Shown here in pieces: positions 8,957 to 17,935 of a DNA stretch of 64,000 nt. A program made the translations under genes and the position numbers. Source of the stretch: Bacillota bacterium (GTDB lineage Bacteria; Bacillota; Clostridia; Oscillospirales; Ruminococcaceae); NCBI GenBank assembly GCA_023457355.1, contig JAEWLW010000038.1, forward strand, positions 1-64,000, given 5' to 3'. The notes under the pieces were generated by a model that saw nothing but the letters and a program-made list of their open reading frames with translations, ran no database searches and was not told the DNA's origin. Each line of letters opens with the position of its first letter. Position 1 is the first letter of the stretch.

Positions 8957-9042
8957 TTGCCCCGCGCGGACGGGCCGCACGATAAGCGGATGTTTACCCA
9001 GCGAAAACAGTCTGTGGCGGCACTGGCTTTAGCGCGGGGCAA
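8957..9042 (+). other. Long-range inverted repeat between the two dehydrogenase genes
   Basis: TTGCCCCGCGC (8957-8967) is perfectly complementary to GCGCGGGGCAA (9032-9042), with 64 bases between. The stem ends about 35 bases before the next start codon, so it could fold in the mRNA and influence read-through or translation of the second dehydrogenase. There is no T-run. Confidence 0.5.
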
Positions 9043-9076
9043 CCCCCTTAACAAATTTGATGAAAAGGTTTGAGCT

Positions 9077-10252
9077 ATGAACGAGATAAAAATCGGAATG
9101 ATCGGGTCCAGTTACGGGGCTTTTCTGCACTGTGACGCCCTTCAGTATGTGGGGCGGATTCCCTTCGCCCTCAAGACGCTTTGTTACAACAAGCGGAAAG
9201 CGGTTGCGCAGGAAAAAAAGGAAAAGTACGGCTTTGAACAGATTACCGACGATTACCGCGGGATGCTTGCCGACCCCGAGATTGACGTGGTGGATATTGT
9301 GGGCCCGCCGCTTATCCATGACAGGCTGATACGCGAAGCGCTGGAAAGCGGCAAGCACGTCATCTGTGAAAAGCCGCTGACCGGCTACATACCCAGGGCG
9401 GAGGATCCCGCACCGGTGGGAGAGAAAGTTCCGAAGCTTGAGATGTACCGGTCGGTGCTTTCAGAGATGGATGCACTGCGCGAGGCGGTCAAAAAAAGCG
9501 GCAAGCGCTTTTACTATGCCGAGAACTTTGTCTATGCGCCCGCCGTGCAGAAAGCTGGGGAGCTGATTGTCCGCAAAAAAAGCAAAATACTTATGATGAA
9601 GGCGTTTTTTGGCATGAAGGGCTCAAGCTCGCCGCTGGCGGGGGACTGGGCGGCCTTTGGCGGCGGATGCTGGTACCGCAACGGAGTGCACCCCTTAAGC
9701 GCGATTCTGTGGCTTAAAATGCAGGAGGGCAAGGCCCGCGGAGAGGAGATATATCCTGTGAGCGTCACGGCGGATATGGGGCGGGTCTCCGAGGTTCTCA
9801 GCGAGCGCGAACATCACCATATCGCGGCCCGGCCGCTGGATGTCGAGGACAACAGCACCGTTGTTATCACCTTTTCTGACGGCACCAAAGCGACCGTCAT
9901 CGTGTCGGACACCGTTGTGGGCGGCTCTCAGAACACGGTGGATGTTTATACCAACGACGGCGCGCTGGAATGCAGGCTGGTCGGCTCCGACGCGCTTTGC
10001 ACCTGCTTTATGGACGACGAGGGGCTCGAGGATATCACCCTGTCCGAAATGAACCCCAACAAAATCGGCTGGAACCGGGCTTTTGTCTCAGACGCATTGC
10101 TGCGCGGCTATGCCGGCGAGCTGCGGGAGTTTTTGTCGGCCATCGGGGAGGACAGGGAGTCCGATCTGAACTTTGAGTTCGGGTATCTGGTGATGAAGGT
10201 GATTTACGCCGCATATTGTGCCGCCGAACAGCGCGGTGCATTTACGCTATAG
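9077..10252 (+). CDS. Gfo/Idh/MocA family oxidoreductase, second paralogue
   Basis: A 391-residue member of the same dehydrogenase family. It begins MNEIKIGMIGSSYGAFLHCD, a Rossmann glycine region with G-S-S-x-G in place of G-x-G-x2-G. The catalytic-lysine motif HVICEKPLTGY is at about 100, followed by an insertion rich in charged residues (about 108-125). The C-terminal domain has GGGCWYRNGVHPLSAILWLK, including the N-G-V-H-P variant of the family's G-x-H signature. ATG start at 9077 after AAAAGG. It differs clearly from the 7825 paralogue, so the two probably act on different intermediates. Confidence 0.88.
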   Translation: MNEIKIGMIGSSYGAFLHCDALQYVGRIPFALKTLCYNKRKAVAQEKKEKYGFEQITDDYRGMLADPEIDVVDIVGPPLIHDRLIREALESGKHVICEKPLTGYIPRAEDPAPVGEKVPKLEMYRSVLSEMDALREAVKKSGKRFYYAENFVYAPAVQKAGELIVRKKSKILMMKAFFGMKGSSSPLAGDWAAFGGGCWYRNGVHPLSAILWLKMQEGKARGEEIYPVSVTADMGRVSEVLSEREHHHIAARPLDVEDNSTVVITFSDGTKATVIVSDTVVGGSQNTVDVYTNDGALECRLVGSDALCTCFMDDEGLEDITLSEMNPNKIGWNRAFVSDALLRGYAGELREFLSAIGEDRESDLNFEFGYLVMKVIYAAYCAAEQRGAFTL

Positions 10253-10876
10253 CTTTTGTTCACAACCGAAACAGAGCGAACGTTCAATTTCGCAGTCGGT
10301 GTCGGCAGCCATTTTGCCGGTGCCGTCACCTATATCAGCACAGACACGCAGCGATATGCCACATAAGGATGCCGGGGAAACTGCATAACCTGCAGGTATC
10401 ATCAAACTGCACCGCCTCATTCCGGAGATATCGAAGAACGGTTTTTGAGGGAGGGATCTGCCATGATAAGGATGACGAAATGGATAAGGTGCGCCGAAAG
10501 CCCAAAAGAAAAGGCCAAGGTGCGGAGCGCTTAAAAGGAGGAATGAGTAACAGGCTGCTATCTGGATGTTTTCGGACGTGGGAACCCGCTTGCCGCGTTG
10601 ACCGAGTGATGAAAATGCGCAACAGGTTGATAGTACGGCCCGCTTTTTATCGCCGGCAGAAAGCCTCCAGTGCCTGACCAACCCACATTCTATCGCTTGC
10701 CCAGCAGAACCAGTTCCCGATTTGATGAACCCGAATACTGTAGCTGAATGGCAGAGAACCGGATTTGATTCTTCACACAAGATACTTTTGATGTTGCAGC
10801 CGCTCATGATGCTGTTGCTGCAAACCTGCGGACGAACCTTTGAATCTGCCCAAAACAAAACCAGAGGAGTGTAATT
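10253..10876 (+). other. Gap with two very short frames behind strong ribosome sites
   Basis: No standard gene fits this 624-base gap. Two short frames are preceded by good Shine-Dalgarno sites. One is 10463-10534 (23 codons, begins MIRMTKWIRC, after GAGGGAGGGA). The other is 10543-10677 (44 codons, begins MSNRLLSGCF, after AAAAGGAGG). Both are rich in Arg, Cys and Trp and neither resembles a known protein. They may be leader peptides for the downstream permease or remnants of a decayed gene. Confidence 0.4.
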
Positions 10877-12214
10877 ATGTCATCAATCACAATGATTCTC
10901 ATGTGGCTTGCAGTATCCATCGTAATTATCCTCATAACAATTTTGAAATTTAAATTGAATCCTACAATTGCGCTGGTCATCGGCAGCGTTGTCATGGGCC
11001 TTGGAACAGGACTTGGACTGGTGCCCACTGCCGACGCTATCGGCAAGGGCTTTGGCAACCTTATGGTTGGCATAGGTCTGCCCATCGGTTTTGGCGTTAT
11101 TCTCGGGCAGCTGCTTTCTGACTGCGGCGGCGCGCGGGTCATCGCGAAAACCCTGATACAAGGGGCCTCGCCGAAGTACGCGCTTTACGCGATCGGCCTT
11201 ACGGGCTTTATTCTCTCGATACCCGTTTTCTTTGACATTACCTTCATCATTCTTATCCCGCTCGCCGTCGAGATGAGCCGGCAGATCAAAAAGCCGCTTC
11301 CCTACGCCGTAGGCGCAGTTGTCATCGGCGGTATGACGGCACATACGCTGGTTCCGCCGACGCCCAACCCGCTCGCGGCCGCTTCTATACTGAATTTCGA
11401 TCTGGGTCTGATGATCATTGTCGGCGGTCTGATCGGTCTGGTATGCGGTCTGCTGGCCATGAAGCTCTATTTTACCCTGCTTGACAGAGGCTTCTGGAAT
11501 TCTGAAACGGATGAAACCGGCAATGTGCAGATTACTGAAGATACGGCGCTGCCCGCCAACGCCCCGTCCTTCTTCATGGCGCTTATACCGATTGTTCTGC
11601 CGGTTGTACTTATCATCTTAAGCACCGTTTCTGGCGTGTTTGGGGTTAAAAGCGAGATCATCAATTTCTTGAGCAATAAAAATATCGCCATGCTTCTCGG
11701 CGCACTGGCCGCATATGGCGTCGCTTCGAAAGCGCTGGATAAGAAAAGCCGCGATCACTCGGCAAACACCGCCATGAAGGACAGCGGATGCGTTCTTCTT
11801 GTCACCGGCGCCGGCGGCTCGTTTGGCGCCATTATCTCGGCGACCGGCTTTGCCGACGCGCTCAAGGGCGCGATTGGAACGATGAATGTTTCTCCGCTGC
11901 TCATCGTCTTGATCGCTTACGGCGTTGCGGTAATCTTCAGAGTATCACTGGGCTCGGGAACCGTCGCCTCCATCACCACGATGACGATTATGGCCAATAT
12001 TATCGGTGGAATGTCGATAACGCCCGTGTGGGTGGCGATCGCCTGCCTGGCCGGCGGTATGAGTATCGGACATGTCAATGACAGCGCATTCTGGGTCGTC
12101 ACCAACATGTCGGGCTATTCGGTCAAGGGCGGCTTTAAAAGCTATACCATCGGCGCGTTTATGGTGAGTATTATGGCGCTTATCTGCGCAATGATCGGCA
12201 GCATTATATTTTAA
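10877..12214 (+). CDS. GntP family gluconate:H+ symporter-type permease
   Basis: A 445-residue inner-membrane permease with about 12 hydrophobic segments, of the GntP/IdnT family that takes up gluconate and related sugar acids with protons. Family signatures are visible: IGFGVILGQLLSDCGGARVI near 75-95, ALYAIGLTGFILSIPVFFD near 110-125, AHTLVPPTPNPLAAA near 155-170, and SIGHVNDSAFWVVTNMSGYS near 395. ATG at 10877 after AGAGGAGTG. A strong terminator follows. It closes the plus-strand ene-reductase/dehydrogenase region and suggests the imported substrate is a sugar acid, though the actual ligand cannot be read from sequence. Confidence 0.9.
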   Translation: MSSITMILMWLAVSIVIILITILKFKLNPTIALVIGSVVMGLGTGLGLVPTADAIGKGFGNLMVGIGLPIGFGVILGQLLSDCGGARVIAKTLIQGASPKYALYAIGLTGFILSIPVFFDITFIILIPLAVEMSRQIKKPLPYAVGAVVIGGMTAHTLVPPTPNPLAAASILNFDLGLMIIVGGLIGLVCGLLAMKLYFTLLDRGFWNSETDETGNVQITEDTALPANAPSFFMALIPIVLPVVLIILSTVSGVFGVKSEIINFLSNKNIAMLLGALAAYGVASKALDKKSRDHSANTAMKDSGCVLLVTGAGGSFGAIISATGFADALKGAIGTMNVSPLLIVLIAYGVAVIFRVSLGSGTVASITTMTIMANIIGGMSITPVWVAIACLAGGMSIGHVNDSAFWVVTNMSGYSVKGGFKSYTIGAFMVSIMALICAMIGSIIF

Positions 12215-12226
12215 TAATTGGTTCAT

Positions 12227-12269
12227 GGCAAAAAGGGGGGCGCGTTTTGCGTCCCCTTTTGCCGTTTTT
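12227..12269 (+). terminator. Rho-independent terminator after the GntP permease
   Basis: GGCAAAAAGGGG and CCCCTTTTGCC arms, with additional GCGC pairing near the loop, followed by GTTTTTA. It insulates the plus-strand operon from the convergent minus-strand kinase operon. Confidence 0.8.
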
Positions 12270-12463
12270 AGTGGCCTGCCCCGAAATGTAGCCCAGTCTT
12301 CATGAGAAAAATTGCTATTCAAGCGGCTTTCGCCCTTGGTTTTTGATTACGGCTTTCCTTTTGCCCATCCAATGCAGCGGTTAAGCGAGGCTTTTCGGAG
12401 GTTTTTCATGCACCCTATGCTACATCCTGCCGATGCGAGACAGGGCCGGGCAACAGACCGGCT

Positions 12464-14221
12464 CTAGTCGCACAGGGATTCGCCCAATTCGGTGAAGATA
12501 TACCCAAGCGCATAGGCGCCCGCATCAGGATAGCCGATGCTGCGGTGGCCAACCGTTCCGGCGCGGCCCATGTGCGCTGCAAAAGCTTTTGTTTGCTCAG
12601 CGCCCTCGACGGCGGCCGCAGCCGCACCTCTAAAAACATCCACAATTTTTTGCGTATTCGCCGCCGCGGCCCAAAACCCGGCACAGGGCGCCAGCGCGTC
12701 AATCAGCGTTTTATCGCCGACGACGGCCCCGCGCCCGAATGATCGCGCCCCCGTTGTCTGGATGCCATCCACAGCCGCCTGCAGCATGGCGGCCATATCC
12801 GAAACGCTCAGGAACATTTTGCCCGCCGTCGCTTTTCCGGCTGCGCGGAATGCCGAACCCCAGATGGGGCCGGAAGCGCCGCCGCAATGTGCCATAATCA
12901 CGATGGAGCAGGCCTCGAGAAACGCGCCGATGTCCGTTTTGGCAGCGGCAAGCATCTCGGGCCACTCCCGCTTGAGCTGCCGGAACCCTTTGGCGACGCT
13001 CATGCCAAAGTCGCCGTCCCCGGCATGGGAATCCAGCTCACAAAAAGCGGTTTCTTCGCGGATGATGATCTCGCTCATTTTATCGACGAGGTATATGATG
13101 TTCTCTTTGGACAGCACATTCCCCGTCACTCTGCGGGCCTGCGGCGCTCCCGTTGAAAAGCTGACGGGGCAGGCAGCATCCTGCTCCGCCCCAAAGGTCG
13201 TGCACCGGAGCGGCTCAGACGGGGAATGCCAGGCCAGCGCGGGCGCGTTGACACAATCGTCCATCAGTGATTGCAGTTCGTCATCCATGCGCATGATGGA
13301 AAGCGACACCCCCGCCATGTCGATGCTGGTCATGTAGTTGCCCACCAGATTGCGGGTGACGGTCACATCATATTCCGCCAGCTTCTGGAAAGCCCAGTAG
13401 TTGAGAATGTACTGCTCCTGCAAAGGGGTCGCGCCAAAGCCGTTCACGAGCAGGACGATATTCTCGTGGCGTTGCGCCGCCATGGCCAGGTCTTCTGCAA
13501 GCGCCCGCACCATGCGGTTGGCAAGCTGCTGGGCCGAACACAATTTCTCCCTGCAGATACCGGGCTCGCCGTGAATACCCACGCCATATTCCATCTCATC
13601 CTCGGCCAGCTCAAATGTGGGGGAGCCTTTGGCGGGGACGGTGCAGGAGGTCAGCGCCACGCCGATGCTGCGCACATTATCCGCCGCCTTTTGGGCGACG
13701 CGTTTGACTTCGGAAAGCGGCCAGCCGCGCTCCGCCGCGGCCCCGGCAATTTTATGGACCAATACCGTGCCCGCAACGCCGCGACGGCCGACGGTATAAA
13801 GGCTGTCCTGAACGGCAACATCGTCTTCCACCTTGACGTAGTCAACCGTCAGGCCGTCCTCCGTAGCCATATGGGCGGCGTTTTGGAAATTCATGATATC
13901 GCCGCTGTAGTTTTTGATGATCATGAGAGTGCCTTTTTCGCCGGTCACCATTTTCAGTGCCCGATAGACCTGAATTTGTGACGGAGAAGCAAAAATGTCG
14001 CCGCACACGGCCGCGTCAAGCATCCCCGTGCCTACAAACCCGGCGTGGGCAGGCTCGTGCCCGCTTCCGCCACCGGAAATCAGGCTGACTTTGCCGGGGT
14101 TCAGCACCTTTTTTCGCACGATTTTATATTTGGGGTCAAAGGCCAGCTGCGGGCAGGCGAGCGTCATGCCAAAGCACATCTCCTGCACCACACGCTCAGG
14201 TGTATTCAGTATTTTTTTCAT
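12464..14221 (-). CDS. Fused dihydroxyacetone kinase, DhaK-DhaL type (ATP-dependent)
   Basis: A 585-residue kinase carrying both domains of the ATP-dependent family, so no PTS DhaM partner is needed. The DhaK domain (about 1-330) has SLISGGGSGHEPAHAGFVG near 46-64 and the substrate-linking histidine H217 in GIHGEPGI. The DhaL ATP domain (about 365-585) has D397-x4-D402-x-D404 (DSHAGDGDFG) for Mg-ATP binding and AHCGGASGPIWGSAF. Length is normal for the fused form. It starts within the last bases of the upstream gldA-like gene (TGATG), so the two are coupled: the dehydrogenase would supply a ketone such as dihydroxyacetone, phosphorylated here. Related enzymes act on erythrulose or other ketoses, so the exact substrate is open. 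Confidence 0.9.
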   Translation of the reverse strand: MKKILNTPERVVQEMCFGMTLACPQLAFDPKYKIVRKKVLNPGKVSLISGGGSGHEPAHAGFVGTGMLDAAVCGDIFASPSQIQVYRALKMVTGEKGTLMIIKNYSGDIMNFQNAAHMATEDGLTVDYVKVEDDVAVQDSLYTVGRRGVAGTVLVHKIAGAAAERGWPLSEVKRVAQKAADNVRSIGVALTSCTVPAKGSPTFELAEDEMEYGVGIHGEPGICREKLCSAQQLANRMVRALAEDLAMAAQRHENIVLLVNGFGATPLQEQYILNYWAFQKLAEYDVTVTRNLVGNYMTSIDMAGVSLSIMRMDDELQSLMDDCVNAPALAWHSPSEPLRCTTFGAEQDAACPVSFSTGAPQARRVTGNVLSKENIIYLVDKMSEIIIREETAFCELDSHAGDGDFGMSVAKGFRQLKREWPEMLAAAKTDIGAFLEACSIVIMAHCGGASGPIWGSAFRAAGKATAGKMFLSVSDMAAMLQAAVDGIQTTGARSFGRGAVVGDKTLIDALAPCAGFWAAAANTQKIVDVFRGAAAAAVEGAEQTKAFAAHMGRAGTVGHRSIGYPDAGAYALGYIFTELGESLCD

Positions 14222-15363
14222 CAGCAGCCCCTTTCCGCCTTATAGCGCGCCCCGATTCGGTCGGCAACAAGAATGGCCGCCGCGACCGCATCGGCCGTCA
14301 CCGGGAACGGCATCGCATGGACGGATTCTTCGGGGATGCACGCTTTGGCGGCAACATCGGCCAGTTCTTGCGCGGAAACCGCATCGACACCGATATCGGC
14401 CAGGCAGACGGGCAGGCCGACCGTTGCGCAGAACTGCAGGACGGTGTCAATCTCCTCCCTGGGCGCATTCTCAAGCACCAGCTGCGCCAGCGTTCCAAAC
14501 GCCACCTTTTCACCGTGGAAGAAATGATGCGTCCCCGCCAGCAGCGTCAGGCCGTCATGAATCGCATGGGCGGCGGCAAGGCCCCCGCTCTCAAACCCCA
14601 GTCCGGAAAGGAGAATGTTGGCCTCGACGACATTCTCCAGCGCGGCCGTGACCTGCTTGCACTCACAGGAAAGCTTTGCCTTGGGCCCGTCCTTGAGGAT
14701 CGTCTGGAAACACAGCGTGGAAAGCGCCATTGCGGCCAGCGTTCCCTTGGCCGGCCCGCAGAGTCCCTCCCTGTAGCCGCAGGGGAGCCCCGCGTTCACA
14801 TTTGCGCAAGCAGCGGCGGTCGCCCGGGCTTCAAAATAGGTCGAAAGCGCATCGCCCATGCCCGATACCAGAAAGCGGACCGGCGCATTCGCAATGACGG
14901 CGGTGTCCACCAGAATCACACTGGGGCTCTGCTTAAAGTAGGCGTAGTCGTCAAAGGCACCGTCGTCCGTATACATCACCGCCGAATGGCTCGTGGGCGC
15001 ATCGGTCGCCGCGATCGTCGGCACAATAATCAGGTTGTCGCCCTTGGCCACACACTTGGCCGTGTCAATCGCTTTGCCGCCGCCGAGGCCGATGACGCAG
15101 TCACAATTATGCTCGGCACGGATCCGGTTCATGCGATCTATTTCCACTCGAGAGCATTCCCCGCGGAAGTTGCTCTCCAGAAACCGGACGTCAAATTTTT
15201 CGCTCGTTGCGTCAAGCTTATCTTTAACCCGCCTGACATCGTCGGGATGTGCGATCAACAGTGCCCGCTTCCCGAAGGTTTGTACAAAATAGCCCAGATT
15301 TAAAAGCTCGTTTTCACCCTGCACATACTTTGTCGGGCAGATAAATGCTCTTCTCATATACAA
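14221..15363 (-). CDS. Glycerol dehydrogenase-like iron/zinc alcohol dehydrogenase (GldA family)
   Basis: A 380-residue NAD-dependent polyol dehydrogenase of the GldA branch. The N-terminus MRRAFICPTKYVQGENELLN, the nucleotide motif VIGLGGGKAIDTAK (about 95) and PTIAATDAPTSHSAVMY (about 125) are typical of glycerol dehydrogenases. Metal ligands are expected at D in VSGMGDALSTYFEA, H in AAAHAIHDGL and H in FFHGEKVAFG. The ATG at 15363 follows AGGATTTG; an in-frame ATG two codons later is also possible. Its stop overlaps the start of the DhaK-DhaL kinase, a classic glycerol to dihydroxyacetone to DHAP arrangement, although other vicinal diols are possible. Confidence 0.88.
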   Translation of the reverse strand: MYMRRAFICPTKYVQGENELLNLGYFVQTFGKRALLIAHPDDVRRVKDKLDATSEKFDVRFLESNFRGECSRVEIDRMNRIRAEHNCDCVIGLGGGKAIDTAKCVAKGDNLIIVPTIAATDAPTSHSAVMYTDDGAFDDYAYFKQSPSVILVDTAVIANAPVRFLVSGMGDALSTYFEARATAAACANVNAGLPCGYREGLCGPAKGTLAAMALSTLCFQTILKDGPKAKLSCECKQVTAALENVVEANILLSGLGFESGGLAAAHAIHDGLTLLAGTHHFFHGEKVAFGTLAQLVLENAPREEIDTVLQFCATVGLPVCLADIGVDAVSAQELADVAAKACIPEESVHAMPFPVTADAVAAAILVADRIGARYKAERGC

Positions 15364-15520
15364 ATCCTTTCTTCACATAAACGGCTTTGCGCAAAAAAGG
15401 GCTGCGCTTTCACCGTCTTATTTTGTTTTTATGGCAAAACAGCCGCAGGCTGCATACGGCCGACCGTTGGCCGAAAAGCATGCGGCAATTCGCCTCTGGT
15501 ATGCGGACATACCCGACTTA

Positions 15521-16714
15521 TCAGCGGCTTTTGAGCGCCGCCGAATAAATTTTTTTAACGTCCTGCGCATTGAGCGGCAGGACATCGCCGATCTGCTTTT
15601 GTCCGTTGTCCGTGCACTGCGCCGAAAGCACCTCGATCACCGAATCGTCCACCCTTGAAAGGCCAAGCGCTTCGAGGCTCGTGGGCATGCCGATTTCCGC
15701 AAAAAAAGCTTCCATGGCCGAAATGCCCGCTTCAATCACGGCTTCTTCGGATTGGCCCGTTGCATCCACATCCATGACCTCTGTGGCAAAGCGGATAAAC
15801 CGCGCCGGTGCGGCGCCGCAGACATACCGCGCCCAGCTGCCCCAGACGGCGGTCAGCCCGGCGCCGTGCGCCACGTCAAACATGCCGCCCAGCTCGTGCT
15901 CAATCAGGTGGGTAGCCCAGTCGCCGTTCCCGCCGCCGCAGCCGGTCAGCCCGTTGTGCGAGAGGCTGCCTGCCCACATAATCTCGGCCCGGGCCTGCAG
16001 GTTATCCGGCTCTGACAACAGCACCCGGGCGTAGCGCATCACATTTTTCATCAGCGCCTCGGACAGCGCATCCGTCAATTCCAGCGTGCCGCCCCGGTGA
16101 AAATAGCGTTCCATTGTGTGCATGAGAATATCGGCGCAACCGCACTGCGTTTGGTACTGCGGCAGCGTCATTGTCAGCGACGGATTCATGATCGCAAACC
16201 GGCAGCGCCCGAATTCGTTGTCGCAGGCGCGTTTGAGCCCGTTGCTGTCGTTTGTGATGACGCAGGAGTTGCTCATCTCGCTGCCCGCGGCCGCGATGGT
16301 CAGCACGCACCCCACCGGAAAGCTGCCCTGCGGCTGGGCTTTTCCGCTGAAAAAATCCCAAACGTCACAGGTCGCGGCAAGTCCGTACGCGATGGCTTTG
16401 GCTGAGTCGATGACGCTTCCACCGCCGACCGCCAGAATAAAATCAACCTGTTCCCTGCGGCAGAGCGCTATTCCCTCGGTCACTTTGGATAACCTTGGGT
16501 TCGGTACAACACCGCCCAACACGGCGTAGGCGATCCCTGCATCCGCGACGCTGCGAATAATGCGGTTAAGCAGGCCGTTGGCGAGGGCGCTTTTTCCCCC
16601 GTAGTGGATCAGCACTTTTTTGCAGCCGTAACTTTGCAGCACCGCCCCTGTGCGGCATTCTGCCTCCGCGCCGAACAGCACCTTCGTCGGGGTAAAATAT
16701 ACAAAATCTCTCAT
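15521..16714 (-). CDS. Iron-containing alcohol dehydrogenase, butanol-dehydrogenase-like
   Basis: A 397-residue group III alcohol dehydrogenase. It begins MRDFVYFTPTKVLFGAEAEC, the standard start of BDH-type enzymes. GGVVPNPRLSKVTEGI and AVGGGSVIDSAKAIAYG give the NAD fold, followed by CVLTIAAAGSEMSNSCVITN. Metal ligands fall in CADILMHTMERYF, the following LIEHELGG and DVAHGAGL. The ATG at 16714 is preferred because GGAAGGAG lies about 10 bases upstream; the frame extends to 16759 without such a site. It is the second gene of the minus-strand operon, between the aldolase and the GldA-like dehydrogenase. It would reduce or oxidise the aldehyde released by the aldolase, by inference. Confidence 0.88.
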   Translation of the reverse strand: MRDFVYFTPTKVLFGAEAECRTGAVLQSYGCKKVLIHYGGKSALANGLLNRIIRSVADAGIAYAVLGGVVPNPRLSKVTEGIALCRREQVDFILAVGGGSVIDSAKAIAYGLAATCDVWDFFSGKAQPQGSFPVGCVLTIAAAGSEMSNSCVITNDSNGLKRACDNEFGRCRFAIMNPSLTMTLPQYQTQCGCADILMHTMERYFHRGGTLELTDALSEALMKNVMRYARVLLSEPDNLQARAEIMWAGSLSHNGLTGCGGGNGDWATHLIEHELGGMFDVAHGAGLTAVWGSWARYVCGAAPARFIRFATEVMDVDATGQSEEAVIEAGISAMEAFFAEIGMPTSLEALGLSRVDDSVIEVLSAQCTDNGQKQIGDVLPLNAQDVKKIYSAALKSR

Positions 16715-16771
16715 AAACTGACCGACTCCTTCCATCCTGCGAAAAACGATGTTTTCCACGAAGGCCTGCGC

Positions 16772-17521
16772 TTAAAACATGGTCTCCACCGTCTTTTTGT
16801 AGCACTCCGCGATGAGATTGGTGTCGGGGCCCAGCGTGATGAGCTTGACGCCCATATCCCAAAGCTCGTGAACACGTTTTTTAGATCCGGCGAGCATCGA
16901 GGGCTCCTTCCCGTAAGCCAGCGCTTTCTTGATGATGAGGTTTTCCGCCTCTATCACCTTCGGGTGCCCCGTCTGACCGATCAGCCCCATAGACTGGGAA
17001 AGATCCGCCTTGCCCGATGCGACCATATCGATGCCCTCGAGGGAGAGGATGCTGTCGATGTTTTCGATGGCCGTCAGGCTTTCCAGCTGAACCGCAACCG
17101 AAACATAATCGTTTGCATCCTTCGTATAGGTGTCGAAGGGCTCCAGCCCGAACTTTGCGTAACGGGCGACGGGGAACATGCCGCGGTTGCCGATCGGGGC
17201 ATACTTTGCCCTTTCGATCACGGCTTTGGCCTGTTGCACATTTTCCACATCAGGGCAGACAATTCCGCAAACGCCCTGATCGAGCAGCTTCGTGATATCC
17301 GTGAGATCCGAAATGCGCACCTGAACAGGCATTTTAAGCAGGCATGCGGTTCGAATCAATTCCGCCAGTGTGTTATAGCCAAACAGAATGTGTTCCATAT
17401 CAATTCTGATAAAGCCAAAACCGGCATTATACGCCATCTCAACCAAAGCCGGATCGGGGATGCTGACATACAGGCCCAGAACAGGCCTTCTCAGCGCGGA
17501 TAAGTCACCAAAATTTTTCAT
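16772..17521 (-). CDS. HpcH/HpaI-type aldolase
   Basis: A 249-residue class II pyruvate-dependent aldolase of the HpcH/HpaI family, which cleaves 2-keto-4-hydroxy acids into pyruvate and an aldehyde. Motifs: FIRIDMEHILFG with the D-x-E-H pair (about 35-42), GIVCPDVENVQQAK, VQLESLTAIENID with the metal-binding Glu, and GKADLSQSMG with the metal-binding Asp. The ATG at 17521 follows GGAGG with 9-base spacing; an upstream in-frame start at 17548 has none. It is first in the minus-strand operon with two alcohol dehydrogenases and a DHA kinase, and is transcribed divergently from the TRAP transporter operon. Another family member lies at 40727. Confidence 0.88.
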   Translation of the reverse strand: MKNFGDLSALRRPVLGLYVSIPDPALVEMAYNAGFGFIRIDMEHILFGYNTLAELIRTACLLKMPVQVRISDLTDITKLLDQGVCGIVCPDVENVQQAKAVIERAKYAPIGNRGMFPVARYAKFGLEPFDTYTKDANDYVSVAVQLESLTAIENIDSILSLEGIDMVASGKADLSQSMGLIGQTGHPKVIEAENLIIKKALAYGKEPSMLAGSKKRVHELWDMGVKLITLGPDTNLIAECYKKTVETMF

Positions 17522-17935
17522 AATAGAATGCCTCCGTAATTTCAACACCGCATACGCCCGTGCACGCTGTACGATGCGGCAAGGTATGCGGCTGTTGTTG
17601 TGTTTGCAGCAAATAGTCTGCCTTAGACTGGGAGAGCGTTCAAGGCCGGCCAGCAGTACTTACAGCGGATTTTAGCATCATGTTCAAAAATCCGCAACGG
17701 CCGCCGTTAAAAAGCGCACTGGTTTTTTAAACTAAAATAATGATTTTTTAGCCAAATAACAGTAAATATGTCGATTATTACAAAATTTTGTTGTAAATAG
17801 TACTGTAAAAATCAGTTTTACTTTCTTTATAAAAGATGCTAGCGTGTAACTGGAGAGCTTCACATTTCACCAGCACTACTGTTGAATCTGCATCAGTTGC
17901 AATGAGAGGAAAATGAAATTTTAGGAGGTTTACTT
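17522..17935. promoter_or_regulatory. Divergent regulatory region between aldolase and TRAP operons
   Basis: No gene in these 414 bases. The central part (about 17710-17840) is AT-rich and holds a near-perfect palindrome TTACAAAATTTTGTTGTAA (17778-17796) whose 12-base core ACAAAATTTTGT (17780-17791) is exact. Flanking ACAGTAAA and TACTGTAA motifs add partial symmetry. It is a likely operator for a shared regulator, but no regulator gene adjoins it. Promoter boxes could not be fixed. TTTTAGGAGG (17921-17930) is the ribosome site of the TRAP gene. Confidence 0.5.

Noticed and set aside
10216..10677. 153-codon frame running out of the second dehydrogenase gene
   Set aside because: Overlaps the end of the dehydrogenase in another frame; only its last 44 codons have a ribosome site, and these are listed separately as doubtful.
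14200..15303. 367-codon plus-strand frame opposite the GldA-like gene
   Set aside because: Arg/His/Gly-rich shadow with no family features; the minus strand encodes a full glycerol-dehydrogenase-like enzyme coupled to DhaKL.
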